Assembly (NCBI GenBank): GCA_013138735.1
Contig: WTCE01000041.1
Coordinates: 1 to 64,000, forward strand
DNA: 64,000 nt
Reading direction: 5' to 3'
Origin: Crocinitomix sp.
Lineage (GTDB): Bacteria; Bacteroidota; Bacteroidia; Flavobacteriales_D; Crocinitomicaceae
Position 1 is the stretch's first letter; each line of letters begins with the position of its first letter. Below are positions 36,235 through 44,833 of this stretch, piece by piece. A program made the translations under genes and the position numbers. The notes under the pieces are model-generated. The model was given only the letters and a program-made list of their open reading frames with translations, was not told the DNA's origin and did not search any database.

Positions 36235-36846
36235 CTACGTCAGCAATGTGTACAGATAAAAATCAGCTTCAGTTAGACCGCCTCCACCAGGAAATGGCGG
36301 AACTGGAAGCGCGGTATCAAAATATTCTATCACTCTACCATCAACGTCTTGCACAACCATGTCTGAATCAACTCCTGTTGCACCTGAATTCGTTTTAAGT
36401 GCCAACATTGCATTGTGTATTGTACCATAAGAAGAATCCGACTGAGGTACTCTGAACGCTTGAAATATGGTTGAAATATTATTACCAATCCACGTTGAGT
36501 AATTATTAATCCAATATTGGGCGTATTCGTATTCAGTAGAATTATTCCCAGAGCTTGCTGGATCAAGCCAACTCGTAGCACAAATCTCTATGTCACTCAA
36601 AATATTGGTATTGGTTGAAACATCATTATATGCAGAAATAACAAAAAACACCAATGTATCACTAACTATGCCTGGGTATACATGAATATAAGCCTCCGTA
36701 GCGGGAGGGATGGGTTGATTGTTATTGTCGCGGGTATAAGGAAACGTGTTACGGTTATTGTACCATCCTTGCATGGTGGCTGCGCCTGCTGTGTTTCTTT
36801 GATTAGCGTACGCTTGCATTGCTGCGGTAATTTCAAGTAAAGTCAT
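36235..36846 (-). CDS. Hypothetical protein of unknown function
   Basis: A 203-residue protein with no signal peptide and no membrane segment. Its composition is Asn/Thr/Tyr-rich and acidic, with a GGGGLTEADFYLYTLLT tail that follows a Pro/Phe-rich linker (PVPPFPGGGG). No family was recognised. It sits just upstream of the kinase operon on the same strand, 18 bp before it; the two may be co-transcribed. It reads as a folded soluble domain. Confidence 0.6.
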   Translation of the reverse strand: MTLLEITAAMQAYANQRNTAGAATMQGWYNNRNTFPYTRDNNNQPIPPATEAYIHVYPGIVSDTLVFFVISAYNDVSTNTNILSDIEICATSWLDPASSGNNSTEYEYAQYWINNYSTWIGNNISTIFQAFRVPQSDSSYGTIHNAMLALKTNSGATGVDSDMVVQDVDGRVIEYFDTALPVPPFPGGGGLTEADFYLYTLLT

Positions 36847-37141
36847 AAAAATCAGGTTTTAATTGGTCAATTCATGAATGAATAATTCGGTCATGAATCT
36901 TCCGGGTTTTTGTAAATGTAGCATTTTAAAAATGAAAATGCAATTCGTTTTTTATCCTTTTAAAATTGAAATAATCAAATAGAAATGTGATCACAAAGCA
37001 ATATTTTATTGCTTTTTATTGCTTTTTATGGCTTCATCAAATAATCAACGTGGATAAAATCAAACGAAAGGTTCTGAGTAAAGCGGAATTTGATTTACTT
37101 TTGTTTCTAATTGTTAATGAGTTGATAAACAATTAAAAACA
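36847..37141. other. Divergent intergenic region
   Basis: The region separates the minus-strand hypothetical from the plus-strand membrane protein. TTCATGA (36871-36877) is mirrored by TCATGAA (36891-36897), a possible weak operator. Near 37003-37033 TTTTATTGC is repeated twice followed by a variant. No gene is seen. Confidence 0.3.
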
Positions 37142-37546
37142 ATGCGAAAAAATAATGTTATATGGGTTATTTGGGGCAAAATCATTTTGCCGTTAATAAT
37201 TCTTGGGGCACTTTTTTTTGCAGCCTGGTATTTATTCAATGTTTATCAAAAACAAGGAATCGAAAAGTTTTTATCTTCTTTAGTATTGGTAAGCGCCTTG
37301 GTAATAGGATGCGCCCATATTATTTTATTCAGTTTAAGAAAGGCGTATGAGTCGAAAAATTCGCATGCATATAAGCGCAAAAAAAGGCATTTAGAAAAGT
37401 GGCGAAACATAGTCAATTATTTAACCCCCTTTGTTTTAGTTGCCATGCTCTACCATTTTTGGATGAAAAGTTGGGTCTTGGCGACTGTCATTGTTGCTGT
37501 GCTGCTTTTTGATCGAATAAATGAATTGAGAAGAAAAAACAAATAA
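37142..37546 (+). CDS. Small membrane protein, hypothetical
   Basis: A 134-residue protein with four hydrophobic segments (about 8-30, 40-65, 95-105 and 108-122) separated by a charged loop (KAYESKNSHAYKRKKRHLEKW). No family was recognised. A short gap (92 bp) separates it from the M23 peptidase gene downstream on the same strand. Confidence 0.6.
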   Translation: MRKNNVIWVIWGKIILPLIILGALFFAAWYLFNVYQKQGIEKFLSSLVLVSALVIGCAHIILFSLRKAYESKNSHAYKRKKRHLEKWRNIVNYLTPFVLVAMLYHFWMKSWVLATVIVAVLLFDRINELRRKNK

Positions 37547-37638
37547 AATTTTCCATTTGTTTTAGAATAGAAAAATTCCCAAAAATGATTAATTTTAAAA
37601 GGATCATTTACATTTTTTTTTTGAATAAAATAGTCGCC

Positions 37639-39000
37639 ATGAAATATATTTTAAGTTCACTTTTACTATTTGCAATAGCCGCACCTCTTTTTGCGCAAAA
37701 CAATTCAATTTCCTTTGGCGGAGGAGAATATGTGGTTCCACATACTGAGGATAATTGTTTGAGTGAAGAAGATCGCCTTGAGATACGAAGTCAGTTGAGA
37801 ATAAATGTTGAAGCTTTACGTGCCGAGGGAAAATTAAACTTTTCTGGAGATCGAGAAGATGTTAAATTTATTTGGCCTTTGCAAAAAGCAACTGGTTTTG
37901 AATGGAATAGTTACTACGGGATATCTAATTATGTTGATCAAAATCCTGCAGCGCCAGGATTAGGCGATTATCATTGTGATGAAAGAACTTACGAAGGACA
38001 TAAAGGAACTGATATTTTTACCTGGCCTTTTCCATGGTATATATATGAAAATGATTTAGTCGAAGTAATTGCTGGTGAAGAAGGTGTGATTATTAACAAA
38101 GCAGACGGATTTGATGATGACCATTGTGAATGCTTTGGTTCTTGGAATGCCATTTATGTGCAACATGCAGATGGCTCTGTGGCTTGGTACGGGCACATGA
38201 AAAGGGGATCATTGACCGATAAAGAAGTTGGTGATGATGTAAGTGAAGGTGAGTTTTTGGGCGTTGTTGCCAGCTCGGGTTGTTCTAGTGGTCCGCATTT
38301 GCATTTAGAAGTATATGACGCAGATGGCGGTTTAATTGATCCATACGCAGGAGATTGTAATGATTTGAATGTGGATTCTTGGTGGGAAACACAAGGCGAT
38401 AATCGTGAGCCAACATTAAATACAATTCTAACCCATGATGCCGCACCAGAACACGGTTGCCCTACAATTAATGAGGATCCACATTTTTCCAATGACTTTT
38501 ATGAAGGGGATGAAGTATTTACTGCATTTTATTTTCATGATGGTATGGTAGGATCTGAAATGAATTGTAGGATTAAAATGCCAGACGGAACCGTTTGGAA
38601 TGATTGGACCTTTGATCTAACCGGTACATACAATGCATCATGGTGGTATTGGTCATGGTTTTTGCCTGCAGAAGGGCCTAATGGCGTGTGGGCATTGGAG
38701 GCCGATTACGAAGGAGAAACATTGGTTCATGAATTTAATTATGGCGTTTATGTTGGGGTAAAAGAACTGGATGATAGCGACATTAAAATTATTCCAAATC
38801 CAGCCAATACAGATTTGATTCAAATCGCTGGAATTCCAATTGAAAACAATATTGAATTTTATGACGCCGCTGGTAAAAGTATCAAAAGCTTTTCCAATGA
38901 TACGTTTTTGAATGTTGCAGATTTAGCTCCAGGCCTCTATTATGTAACCGTTCGTTTTGCGGATGGTGCAACCGTAGTTAAAAAGTTTGTCAAAAATTAA
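37639..39000 (+). CDS. Secreted M23 peptidase with T9SS sorting domain
   Basis: Beginning at ATG 37639 gives a 453-residue protein with a clean signal peptide ending LFAQ; the longer frame from 37585 would bury it. The catalytic domain is an M23 LytM-type zinc endopeptidase: HKGTDIF (HxxxD), WYGHMKRG and SGPHLHLEV (HxH) supply the metal ligands. A beta-rich module follows, then a type A T9SS sorting domain (IIPNPANTDLIQI ... PGLYYVTVRFADG ... KKFVKN). M23 enzymes usually cut peptidoglycan crosslinks. Here it is exported, so it may act on other bacteria or on self wall. Confidence 0.88.
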   Translation: MKYILSSLLLFAIAAPLFAQNNSISFGGGEYVVPHTEDNCLSEEDRLEIRSQLRINVEALRAEGKLNFSGDREDVKFIWPLQKATGFEWNSYYGISNYVDQNPAAPGLGDYHCDERTYEGHKGTDIFTWPFPWYIYENDLVEVIAGEEGVIINKADGFDDDHCECFGSWNAIYVQHADGSVAWYGHMKRGSLTDKEVGDDVSEGEFLGVVASSGCSSGPHLHLEVYDADGGLIDPYAGDCNDLNVDSWWETQGDNREPTLNTILTHDAAPEHGCPTINEDPHFSNDFYEGDEVFTAFYFHDGMVGSEMNCRIKMPDGTVWNDWTFDLTGTYNASWWYWSWFLPAEGPNGVWALEADYEGETLVHEFNYGVYVGVKELDDSDIKIIPNPANTDLIQIAGIPIENNIEFYDAAGKSIKSFSNDTFLNVADLAPGLYYVTVRFADGATVVKKFVKN

Positions 39001-39028
39001 GAACCCTAATTAAAATTAGGAACCCATC

Positions 39029-39571
39029 ATGCATGCAGAATATTTATTCCAGTCGGAACGTTTAGGATTTAGAAACTGGAAATTGTCCGATCATGAACCG
39101 TTCGCAAAATTGAATAGTGATCCAGAAGTCATGGAGTTTTTTCCAAAACTATTAACCCCCGAAGAATCTTCAGCCATGATTGAACGAATGCAAAAAACAT
39201 TCGAGGAGTTAGGATATACATTTTTTGCCGTGGACATACTCGAAAGAAGTCAATTTATCGGCTTTATAGGAATTATACGTGCAACTTTTGATGCTTTTTT
39301 TACACCTTGTTATGAGATTGGTTGGCGGCTGCAAAAATCGTCTTGGAACCAAGGTTTTGCTACAGAGGGAACTTTGGCTTGCTTGAACTATGGTTTTAAT
39401 GTGTTAAATATGAAAACAATTCATTCAATTACGGCCGTAATCAATAATAAATCTGAACACTTAATGAAAAAAGTAGGCATGGAAAAAATTGGAGTTTTCG
39501 ATCATCCTAAATTAGCGAATAACGACCCTTTGAAACCGCATGTAGTTTACCAAATCTCTAACAATCAATAG
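39029..39571 (+). CDS. GNAT N-acetyltransferase (RimJ/RimL-like)
   Basis: A 180-residue cytoplasmic acetyltransferase. The N-terminus (SERLGFRNWKLSDHEPFAKLNSDPEVMEFFP) is the RimL-type GNAT signature, followed by GWRLQKSSWNQGFATEGTLACLNYGF, the acetyl-CoA-binding motif A region, and an NNKSEHLMKKVGM motif B. These enzymes acetylate N-termini of ribosomal proteins or small molecules. The specific substrate is unknown. Confidence 0.9.
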   Translation: MHAEYLFQSERLGFRNWKLSDHEPFAKLNSDPEVMEFFPKLLTPEESSAMIERMQKTFEELGYTFFAVDILERSQFIGFIGIIRATFDAFFTPCYEIGWRLQKSSWNQGFATEGTLACLNYGFNVLNMKTIHSITAVINNKSEHLMKKVGMEKIGVFDHPKLANNDPLKPHVVYQISNNQ

Positions 39572-39586
39572 CGACCCAAAACCGAT

Positions 39587-41098
39587 ATGAAAAAACCATC
39601 TGACCATCTTTTTAAATTAATAAAAACCTTAACTAAAAGTGAAAAAAGAGCGTTTAGGTTAAACGCTATGTCTGGGAAAGATGCGAAAAAATATGTGGCC
39701 ATTTTTGACGCCATTGATCACCAAGAAGTATACGACGAAGCCGCAATAAAAGAGAAGTTTGCGAAAGAAAAATGGATTGGTCGATTCAATGCGGCAAAGG
39801 ATTATGTTTATCGTGCCTTGTTGAATGATTTAGCCGTTTACAATCAAAAACACGAACCACAATATCAATTGGCAGATTTTTTAGTCCATATCCGTGTTTT
39901 GCAAAGCAAAGGCTTTTATCAACGGTGCACAAAATTGATTGAAAAAGCAAAATCCTTAGCTGTTGAATTAGGCGACCATCTTAAATTATTGGAGTTATTA
40001 AATCTAGAAGGAGTGAATCATCCGGGAGGAATAAATCCGCATCATGCTGAAGATATTAGGGTTCAGCAGCAAGCTGTGTTCAAAATGCTTGAAATTGATG
40101 CTGAATTTGATGAGGTTTATAAAAAAACTTATCAAATCACCTCACGAGCAGGCTATACCAATTTCAGTAAAGAAGTATTGACTGATTTTGATAAAATAAT
40201 GGCCTTACCAATTTTAAAAAAAGAGGGGATGCCTGCTAGTTTTAAAGCCAAGAGACAATATATCAACATACATTATTTTTATGCTCAAGGAAAAGGATTA
40301 GACCAAGATACGCACCATTGGATAATCAAGGCAAAAAATTTATTTGAATCTAATCCACATTTGATTATACAACATGCCGTAAATTATGCCACCACTTTGC
40401 TCAATTTACACAGTTCTTTCTTAGGTTTAAAGAAATATGATCAGGCATTTGACACATTGAGCCTTCTGCGAACATTTTACCCTAAAAGTCAACTAAAAAC
40501 ACATGAAAGGTTAACCTATATTATTGAATATGCTGGATTGCATCATGAAATTACAAGCTATAATAAAATGGGAGAATTTAATAGAGCCGTGGAAGAAATT
40601 CCAGTCCTCGAATCCAATTTAAAGAAACATGAACAAGAAGTAAGTCTCTCCATAACCATTCGTCATTATTATTTAATGGCCTTGTCATATTTCGGGATTG
40701 GATCATTTAAACTATGTAAAGAAAAATTGAATCAAATGTTGGATTTATCAACTGTTGATTTAAGAGAGGATTTAAAAAAACAAGCCAAAATTTTAATACT
40801 CGTTATTTGGGTTGAAACAAAAAAGTTTGATCTGCTCGAATACGAACTCCGCGCCGAACAACGCTATTTTCATAAAAATGGGGGATTAAATGAGTTGGAA
40901 AAATTACTCTTTAAAATGTTAAATTTTGCTTGTAATCATTTTAGCGATAAGGAAAAAGCCGTGCATACATTGAACGAAATGAAGGCCTTAAACACGCTCC
41001 AAAAATTCAATCCCAATTATAACGAAGTTATTCTTTGGTTTGAAGGAAAGTTGACGGGTAAAACATACCTTGAATTGGTGAAAGCGTCCTCAATTTAA
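39587..41098 (+). CDS. Conserved hypothetical, all-alpha repeat protein
   Basis: A 503-residue soluble protein, all helices by composition, with a start (KLIKTLTKSEKRAFRLNAMSG) I recognise from Bacteroidota hypothetical proteins. Repeating pairs of helices in the middle suggest TPR-like or similar helical repeats. No signal peptide, so cytoplasmic. It follows the GNAT gene by 15 bp. Function unknown. Confidence 0.75.
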   Translation: MKKPSDHLFKLIKTLTKSEKRAFRLNAMSGKDAKKYVAIFDAIDHQEVYDEAAIKEKFAKEKWIGRFNAAKDYVYRALLNDLAVYNQKHEPQYQLADFLVHIRVLQSKGFYQRCTKLIEKAKSLAVELGDHLKLLELLNLEGVNHPGGINPHHAEDIRVQQQAVFKMLEIDAEFDEVYKKTYQITSRAGYTNFSKEVLTDFDKIMALPILKKEGMPASFKAKRQYINIHYFYAQGKGLDQDTHHWIIKAKNLFESNPHLIIQHAVNYATTLLNLHSSFLGLKKYDQAFDTLSLLRTFYPKSQLKTHERLTYIIEYAGLHHEITSYNKMGEFNRAVEEIPVLESNLKKHEQEVSLSITIRHYYLMALSYFGIGSFKLCKEKLNQMLDLSTVDLREDLKKQAKILILVIWVETKKFDLLEYELRAEQRYFHKNGGLNELEKLLFKMLNFACNHFSDKEKAVHTLNEMKALNTLQKFNPNYNEVILWFEGKLTGKTYLELVKASSI

Positions 41099-41153
41099 GC
41101 AAAACATCTTATGCAATTTATTTAAGAGTTGCATCCAGTACAAAACCAAGAAT

Positions 41154-42116
41154 ATGAAAACATTCATTTATTTAATAATCCTATTTTCAGCTACAAACTT
41201 AGGAGCTAAAAATCAACCCGTAAACTCATTAATTGGAGACAAAGGTTTTGCTGTAATAATGGGTCATTATCCCAATAGTAATTCCAATGAAAATTTGCGT
41301 GTTAAATGTCATTTATTATATGTGGCCCATGTTTTAAAACAGAAAAATTGTGATCATTTATCGCAAAATCTGCAAAATAAAAGAGCGAAAGCAATTGACC
41401 TATTGCAGCAGTATGCGTTAAAAGGTAAATATCCTAAAAATAAGTATCACGAAGCGACTAGAAAACCCTGCTTCATTGATGATGAGGGAACAATTTGCGC
41501 AGTTGGGTATTTACTCGAATCAACAGAAGGTAGAGCGTTGGCAGAAGAAGTGAATAATAACTATCAGTATTCCGAAATCTATGAAATGGATGTGGACTTT
41601 ATCGAAAGCTGGGCCATTGAAAATGGACTCACTTTGCAAGAATGTGCCATGATTCAACCCACCTATGATGATATCTGGTATCGAAATTATCAACGAACTT
41701 TGATGTTTTCGCTTGGCACTTCATTGCGTTTTGACGGGAATTATTATTCCAAATTTGACTTAGCTTATTCATTCAGTAACGTTTTTAAAAGGCGCTTTAA
41801 ATCTTCGGTAAATTTGCAATACATTCCTTTTCGAAACGGTAATTATTCTGCTGCATTGGCTTATTATAAAACAATCTACATTCAAAACAAAATTAAGGCC
41901 TTTGCTGGGCTCGGTGGAGAATTATTTGCAGCAGATATGCAGCAAGGTTGGAATATGGTTCCTGAAATAGGAGCGGCCTACCAACACATAAAAAAAAGAA
42001 TGATATTTAATACACAATTGACCTACGCTTACCATGTTGGTTTGCAAAATACAGCGGGCTATGCGCCAAACAGGAATGAAGTCTCGTTATTAATTGGATT
42101 AGGATTCAGACTATAA
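41154..42116 (+). CDS. Secreted hypothetical protein of Bacteroidota-specific type
   Basis: A 320-residue protein with a signal peptide (ending near NLGAK). Residues about 100-175 contain a block (RKPCFIDDEGTICAVGYLLEST ... ENGLTLQECAMIQPTYDD) that I recognise as recurring in Bacteroidota secreted proteins with no known role. The last 150 residues look like outer-membrane strands (alternating hydrophobic residues, ending LIGLGFRL), so the C-terminus may be a small beta-barrel. It contains several Cys residues. Confidence 0.65.
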   Translation: MKTFIYLIILFSATNLGAKNQPVNSLIGDKGFAVIMGHYPNSNSNENLRVKCHLLYVAHVLKQKNCDHLSQNLQNKRAKAIDLLQQYALKGKYPKNKYHEATRKPCFIDDEGTICAVGYLLESTEGRALAEEVNNNYQYSEIYEMDVDFIESWAIENGLTLQECAMIQPTYDDIWYRNYQRTLMFSLGTSLRFDGNYYSKFDLAYSFSNVFKRRFKSSVNLQYIPFRNGNYSAALAYYKTIYIQNKIKAFAGLGGELFAADMQQGWNMVPEIGAAYQHIKKRMIFNTQLTYAYHVGLQNTAGYAPNRNEVSLLIGLGFRL

Positions 42117-42153
42117 GATTTAATCCTTAATATTGGCTAAAATTTATTTTTCC

Positions 42154-42888
42154 ATGCATACTTCAACCGCTAAATTTAAAGCACCAATTTTCATTGGAAC
42201 AGCGGTACTAATTGTTGGTATTCTTTTTAAAATTATGCGTTGGCCATATGCAGACTTGTTGCTTCTTATTGGGGCATGCGGGATCTTATTTTTCTATTTC
42301 TTACGATTTTTCAGTAAAACAGAAAAGGTGAAATTGGATTATGCAAAATTAGCCGTAGTCATCTTCTTTTGTATTCGGTATGTCGTTTATGTCTTTGATT
42401 TACCCGGTAGGGCGATTGCGAGCTCAGCTTTTTTAATTTCGCTCGGTGTTTTTGTTTCACTCCTAATAGGTGTCCCATTTTTTCAGGATAAAACCAATGA
42501 GGAGGAATCTTCACAGTCGCAAAGCACTATCATAATAATAAAAAATGTTGTCGTCATCCTTGGCATTTTTGCCATTGTTTTAGGGTCAGTTTTCAGAATT
42601 ATGCATTGGCCTGGAGCAGGATTGTTATTATCTCTTGGCTTAGCTATTACAGCTGCATGGGTAATAATCGTTTTTTTTCTGGACAAGACAAAGGAAGATG
42701 GTTCGGCTCAACCCAAGAGTCTTACCAATAAAATAAAAAATATTCTTGTCGTAATAGGGGGTTTTGCAATAGTCGGTGGATCAATCTCTAAAGTCATGCA
42801 TTGGCCTGGTGCAAACATATCACTAATTATAGGTTTAATAATTATCGCGGTTTGGGCTATTGTGGATTTATTGTTGACCAAGGATTAA
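42154..42888 (+). CDS. Membrane protein with three GldL-like motifs
   Basis: Start taken at ATG 42154 (MHTSTAKFKAP), giving 244 residues; the longer frame depends on a TTG. The sequence has three copies of a helix motif: FKIMRWPYADLLLLIG, FRIMHWPGAGLLLSLG and SKVMHWPGANISLIIG. The motif MHWPGA in a transmembrane setting is the signature of GldL, the T9SS/gliding motor protein. Here it is repeated three times with about six or seven helices in total, so this is a GldL relative but not GldL. A link to the secretion system or motor is inference. Confidence 0.65.
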   Translation: MHTSTAKFKAPIFIGTAVLIVGILFKIMRWPYADLLLLIGACGILFFYFLRFFSKTEKVKLDYAKLAVVIFFCIRYVVYVFDLPGRAIASSAFLISLGVFVSLLIGVPFFQDKTNEEESSQSQSTIIIIKNVVVILGIFAIVLGSVFRIMHWPGAGLLLSLGLAITAAWVIIVFFLDKTKEDGSAQPKSLTNKIKNILVVIGGFAIVGGSISKVMHWPGANISLIIGLIIIAVWAIVDLLLTKD

Positions 42889-42974
42889 ATTTTCATTTCA
42901 CATCTAAATCGTTTGAAACAAAAGTCAACGAATAAAAAGACCTTAAAACACCTTGAAATTAATTTTAGATTCTC

Positions 42975-43004
42975 TTGGTTTATAGAAAAAAATGATTACA
43001 TTTC
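42975..43004 (+). promoter_or_regulatory. Candidate promoter of the eCIS operon
   Basis: TTG at 42975-42977 and TACATTTC at 42997-43004 are separated by exactly 19 bases and match the Bacteroidota -33/-7 pattern with one mismatch in the -7 box. It would give a leader of about 230 bases before the first eCIS gene at 43245. Confidence 0.35.
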
Positions 43005-43155
43005 CAAAACCAAAGATTAACCCGTATAGTCTTTTACCCACGAAAACTCAGTAGCATTTTTGGTTCAAAATAATGTGCCAATTTGTACGGAATAGGTGCG
43101 TCCTTTTCCAAACGATCAAAGCTTAATAAAGATCATTCAGGTCCTGTCTTAGGAG

Positions 43156-43179
43156 GGATATTTCTATGTAGAAATATTC
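43156..43179. promoter_or_regulatory. Perfect dyad in the eCIS leader
   Basis: ATATTTCTA-TG-TAGAAATAT, 9+9 bp with a two-base centre, extended by one G-T and one G-C pair outward. It lies 66 bp upstream of the chosen first eCIS start and is the strongest symmetry in the 356-bp leader region; a candidate repressor or activator site, or leader hairpin. Confidence 0.45.
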
Positions 43180-43244
43180 GATAATTAACCAGTTGTAATA
43201 TTTCGCAGTTCGATTTATTGCAACCTAAACCCACAGGTCACAAA

Positions 43245-43811
43245 ATGATTGATAGAGTCATTAAAACTGTAACGGACGAACTAATTGCGTATTTAGATTT
43301 GATTGGAGGATTAGAAGAACCTGCAACCAATATCGTAGAAATATCGCATCTGTTTAATTCCTCAGGGGAACCAATTCCTACAGAGTTGGGTGTGACATTA
43401 GTGAATATAGAAGAAGACCGAATTAATCGTGCCATTGATCCATACCTCAAAACGGAAAGTGGTGTAACAAGGGTCAACCCAGAACTTAAACTCAATCTTT
43501 TTGTCCTTTTTTCTGCAAATTTTGATTCTAATTATTCAGAAGCTTTAAAATTCATTTCATACGTAGTGCGCTTTTTTCAAAGTAAAAATGTCTTTACAAC
43601 GGAAAATACGCCCGCACTAGATGCAGATGTGAAAAAATTAATTGTTGAATTGCATCCAATGAGTTTTGAGCAACAAAATTACTTATGGGGCATGGTTGGT
43701 GGAAAGTATTTGCCATCTGCTTTGTACAAGTTTAGATTATTAGTGGTTCAAGAAAACATGGCCACGGAAGGAGTTTCAGAAATAGAAGAAATTAACGAAA
43801 ACATTTCATGA
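43245..43811 (+). CDS. eCIS DUF4255/Pvc16-like tail-terminator protein
   Basis: Start set at ATG 43245 (MIDRVIKTVTDEL), giving 189 residues; the longer frame begins with a TTG at 43218. The N-terminal part matches the Pvc16_N (DUF4255) family, whose members cap the distal end of the sheath and tube in PVC/Afp-type particles. Features seen are the VNIEEDRINR block, LNLFVLFSANFDSNYSEALKFISYVVRFFQ and the GGKYLPSALYKFRLLVVQ C-terminus. It is the first gene of the eCIS operon, with 6 bp to the next. Confidence 0.85.
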   Translation: MIDRVIKTVTDELIAYLDLIGGLEEPATNIVEISHLFNSSGEPIPTELGVTLVNIEEDRINRAIDPYLKTESGVTRVNPELKLNLFVLFSANFDSNYSEALKFISYVVRFFQSKNVFTTENTPALDADVKKLIVELHPMSFEQQNYLWGMVGGKYLPSALYKFRLLVVQENMATEGVSEIEEINENIS

Positions 43812-43817
43812 TAGCAC

Positions 43818-44816
43818 ATGACTAGATTTTATAAGAGACTATATCAATTTGATTTTAATCATACGTTTTACACCGATCGTGAAACGAGTGATTTTAGTAT
43901 GACGGCCTTTAGCGAAACAGTCGCCCAATTGCGGACAAATGGTTTGCTTCTAAAAACACGTGATACAGGTTTTGATTTAGTTTATCAAAAATTAACTGAT
44001 GTAGGCAATTTGCCTTTAATTGCAATAACGAGTTCAGAAAAATTAATGTTTAAAATTGAAGTGAGCAATCCCGATATTTTAAACGTTACAGACCTTGGAA
44101 CAAAAACAAATGCAACAGATATTTATAATTGTCAAGGAAAATTTTCTGATCCATTAGCCTTAAGCACTATTGCAACGCGCCAGCCTAACTTTACGGAAGA
44201 ATATACCTATACATTTGATAAAATAACGTTTAAAATAGAGGATGTTGATGGAGATATAATCTATGAAGAAGTACAAACAGGAACTCAAGATCCAGACGTT
44301 CCAACAAATTACAATTTTTCTTTTTCGGTGAATTTATCCAGCGGTTTTAAGCAAGATTATTATACGCTAAAAACTTATCGAAACGGCGTTCAAGAAGATG
44401 CGCTAGATGTATACCTATTTAATCGCTTATCGTACCCTAATTTGGTTGGGATTTTCGAACTGGAACTAGATGCTACTTTGGACTACAGCTTGGTTCCGTA
44501 TCAGGCCGTGCTAACTCTTAATGCCTTAGCAACTAAATGGGCTTATCAAATAGAGCTAACAAGAGATTTTACTGGTGGAATCATGAATGTAGTAGACAAT
44601 TCAAGTACTGTCGTTTTCACCGAAGACTTGCCAACTCCTGTATATGGAATTGGAGAAACTGTTGGCTTTACGTCAACAACAGAGATCACAAAAACAGAGA
44701 AAGCTATCGCTGATTTTAAGTTGGTAGTCACCTCACCTGGATTGGATGTAACGCTTGAAAAACTGCCAAATCCAACACATAATAATTTGAATTCAATTGT
44801 TTATTTAAAAATATAA
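43818..44816 (+). CDS. eCIS-associated protein of unknown function, possible cap adaptor
   Basis: A 332-residue soluble protein, no signal peptide, rich in beta-strands. The N-terminal part (RFYKRLYQFDFNHTFYTD) is followed by two or three beta-sandwich-like units; I do not recognise a family. Its place between the DUF4255 terminator and the sheath gene suggests a structural role at the distal end; AlgoCIS of Algoriphagus has a cap adaptor, and this would be a candidate equivalent, but no sequence link was tested. Gap to sheath is 17 bp. Confidence 0.6.
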   Translation: MTRFYKRLYQFDFNHTFYTDRETSDFSMTAFSETVAQLRTNGLLLKTRDTGFDLVYQKLTDVGNLPLIAITSSEKLMFKIEVSNPDILNVTDLGTKTNATDIYNCQGKFSDPLALSTIATRQPNFTEEYTYTFDKITFKIEDVDGDIIYEEVQTGTQDPDVPTNYNFSFSVNLSSGFKQDYYTLKTYRNGVQEDALDVYLFNRLSYPNLVGIFELELDATLDYSLVPYQAVLTLNALATKWAYQIELTRDFTGGIMNVVDNSSTVVFTEDLPTPVYGIGETVGFTSTTEITKTEKAIADFKLVVTSPGLDVTLEKLPNPTHNNLNSIVYLKI

Positions 44817-44833
44817 TATAAAAATCAAAACCT

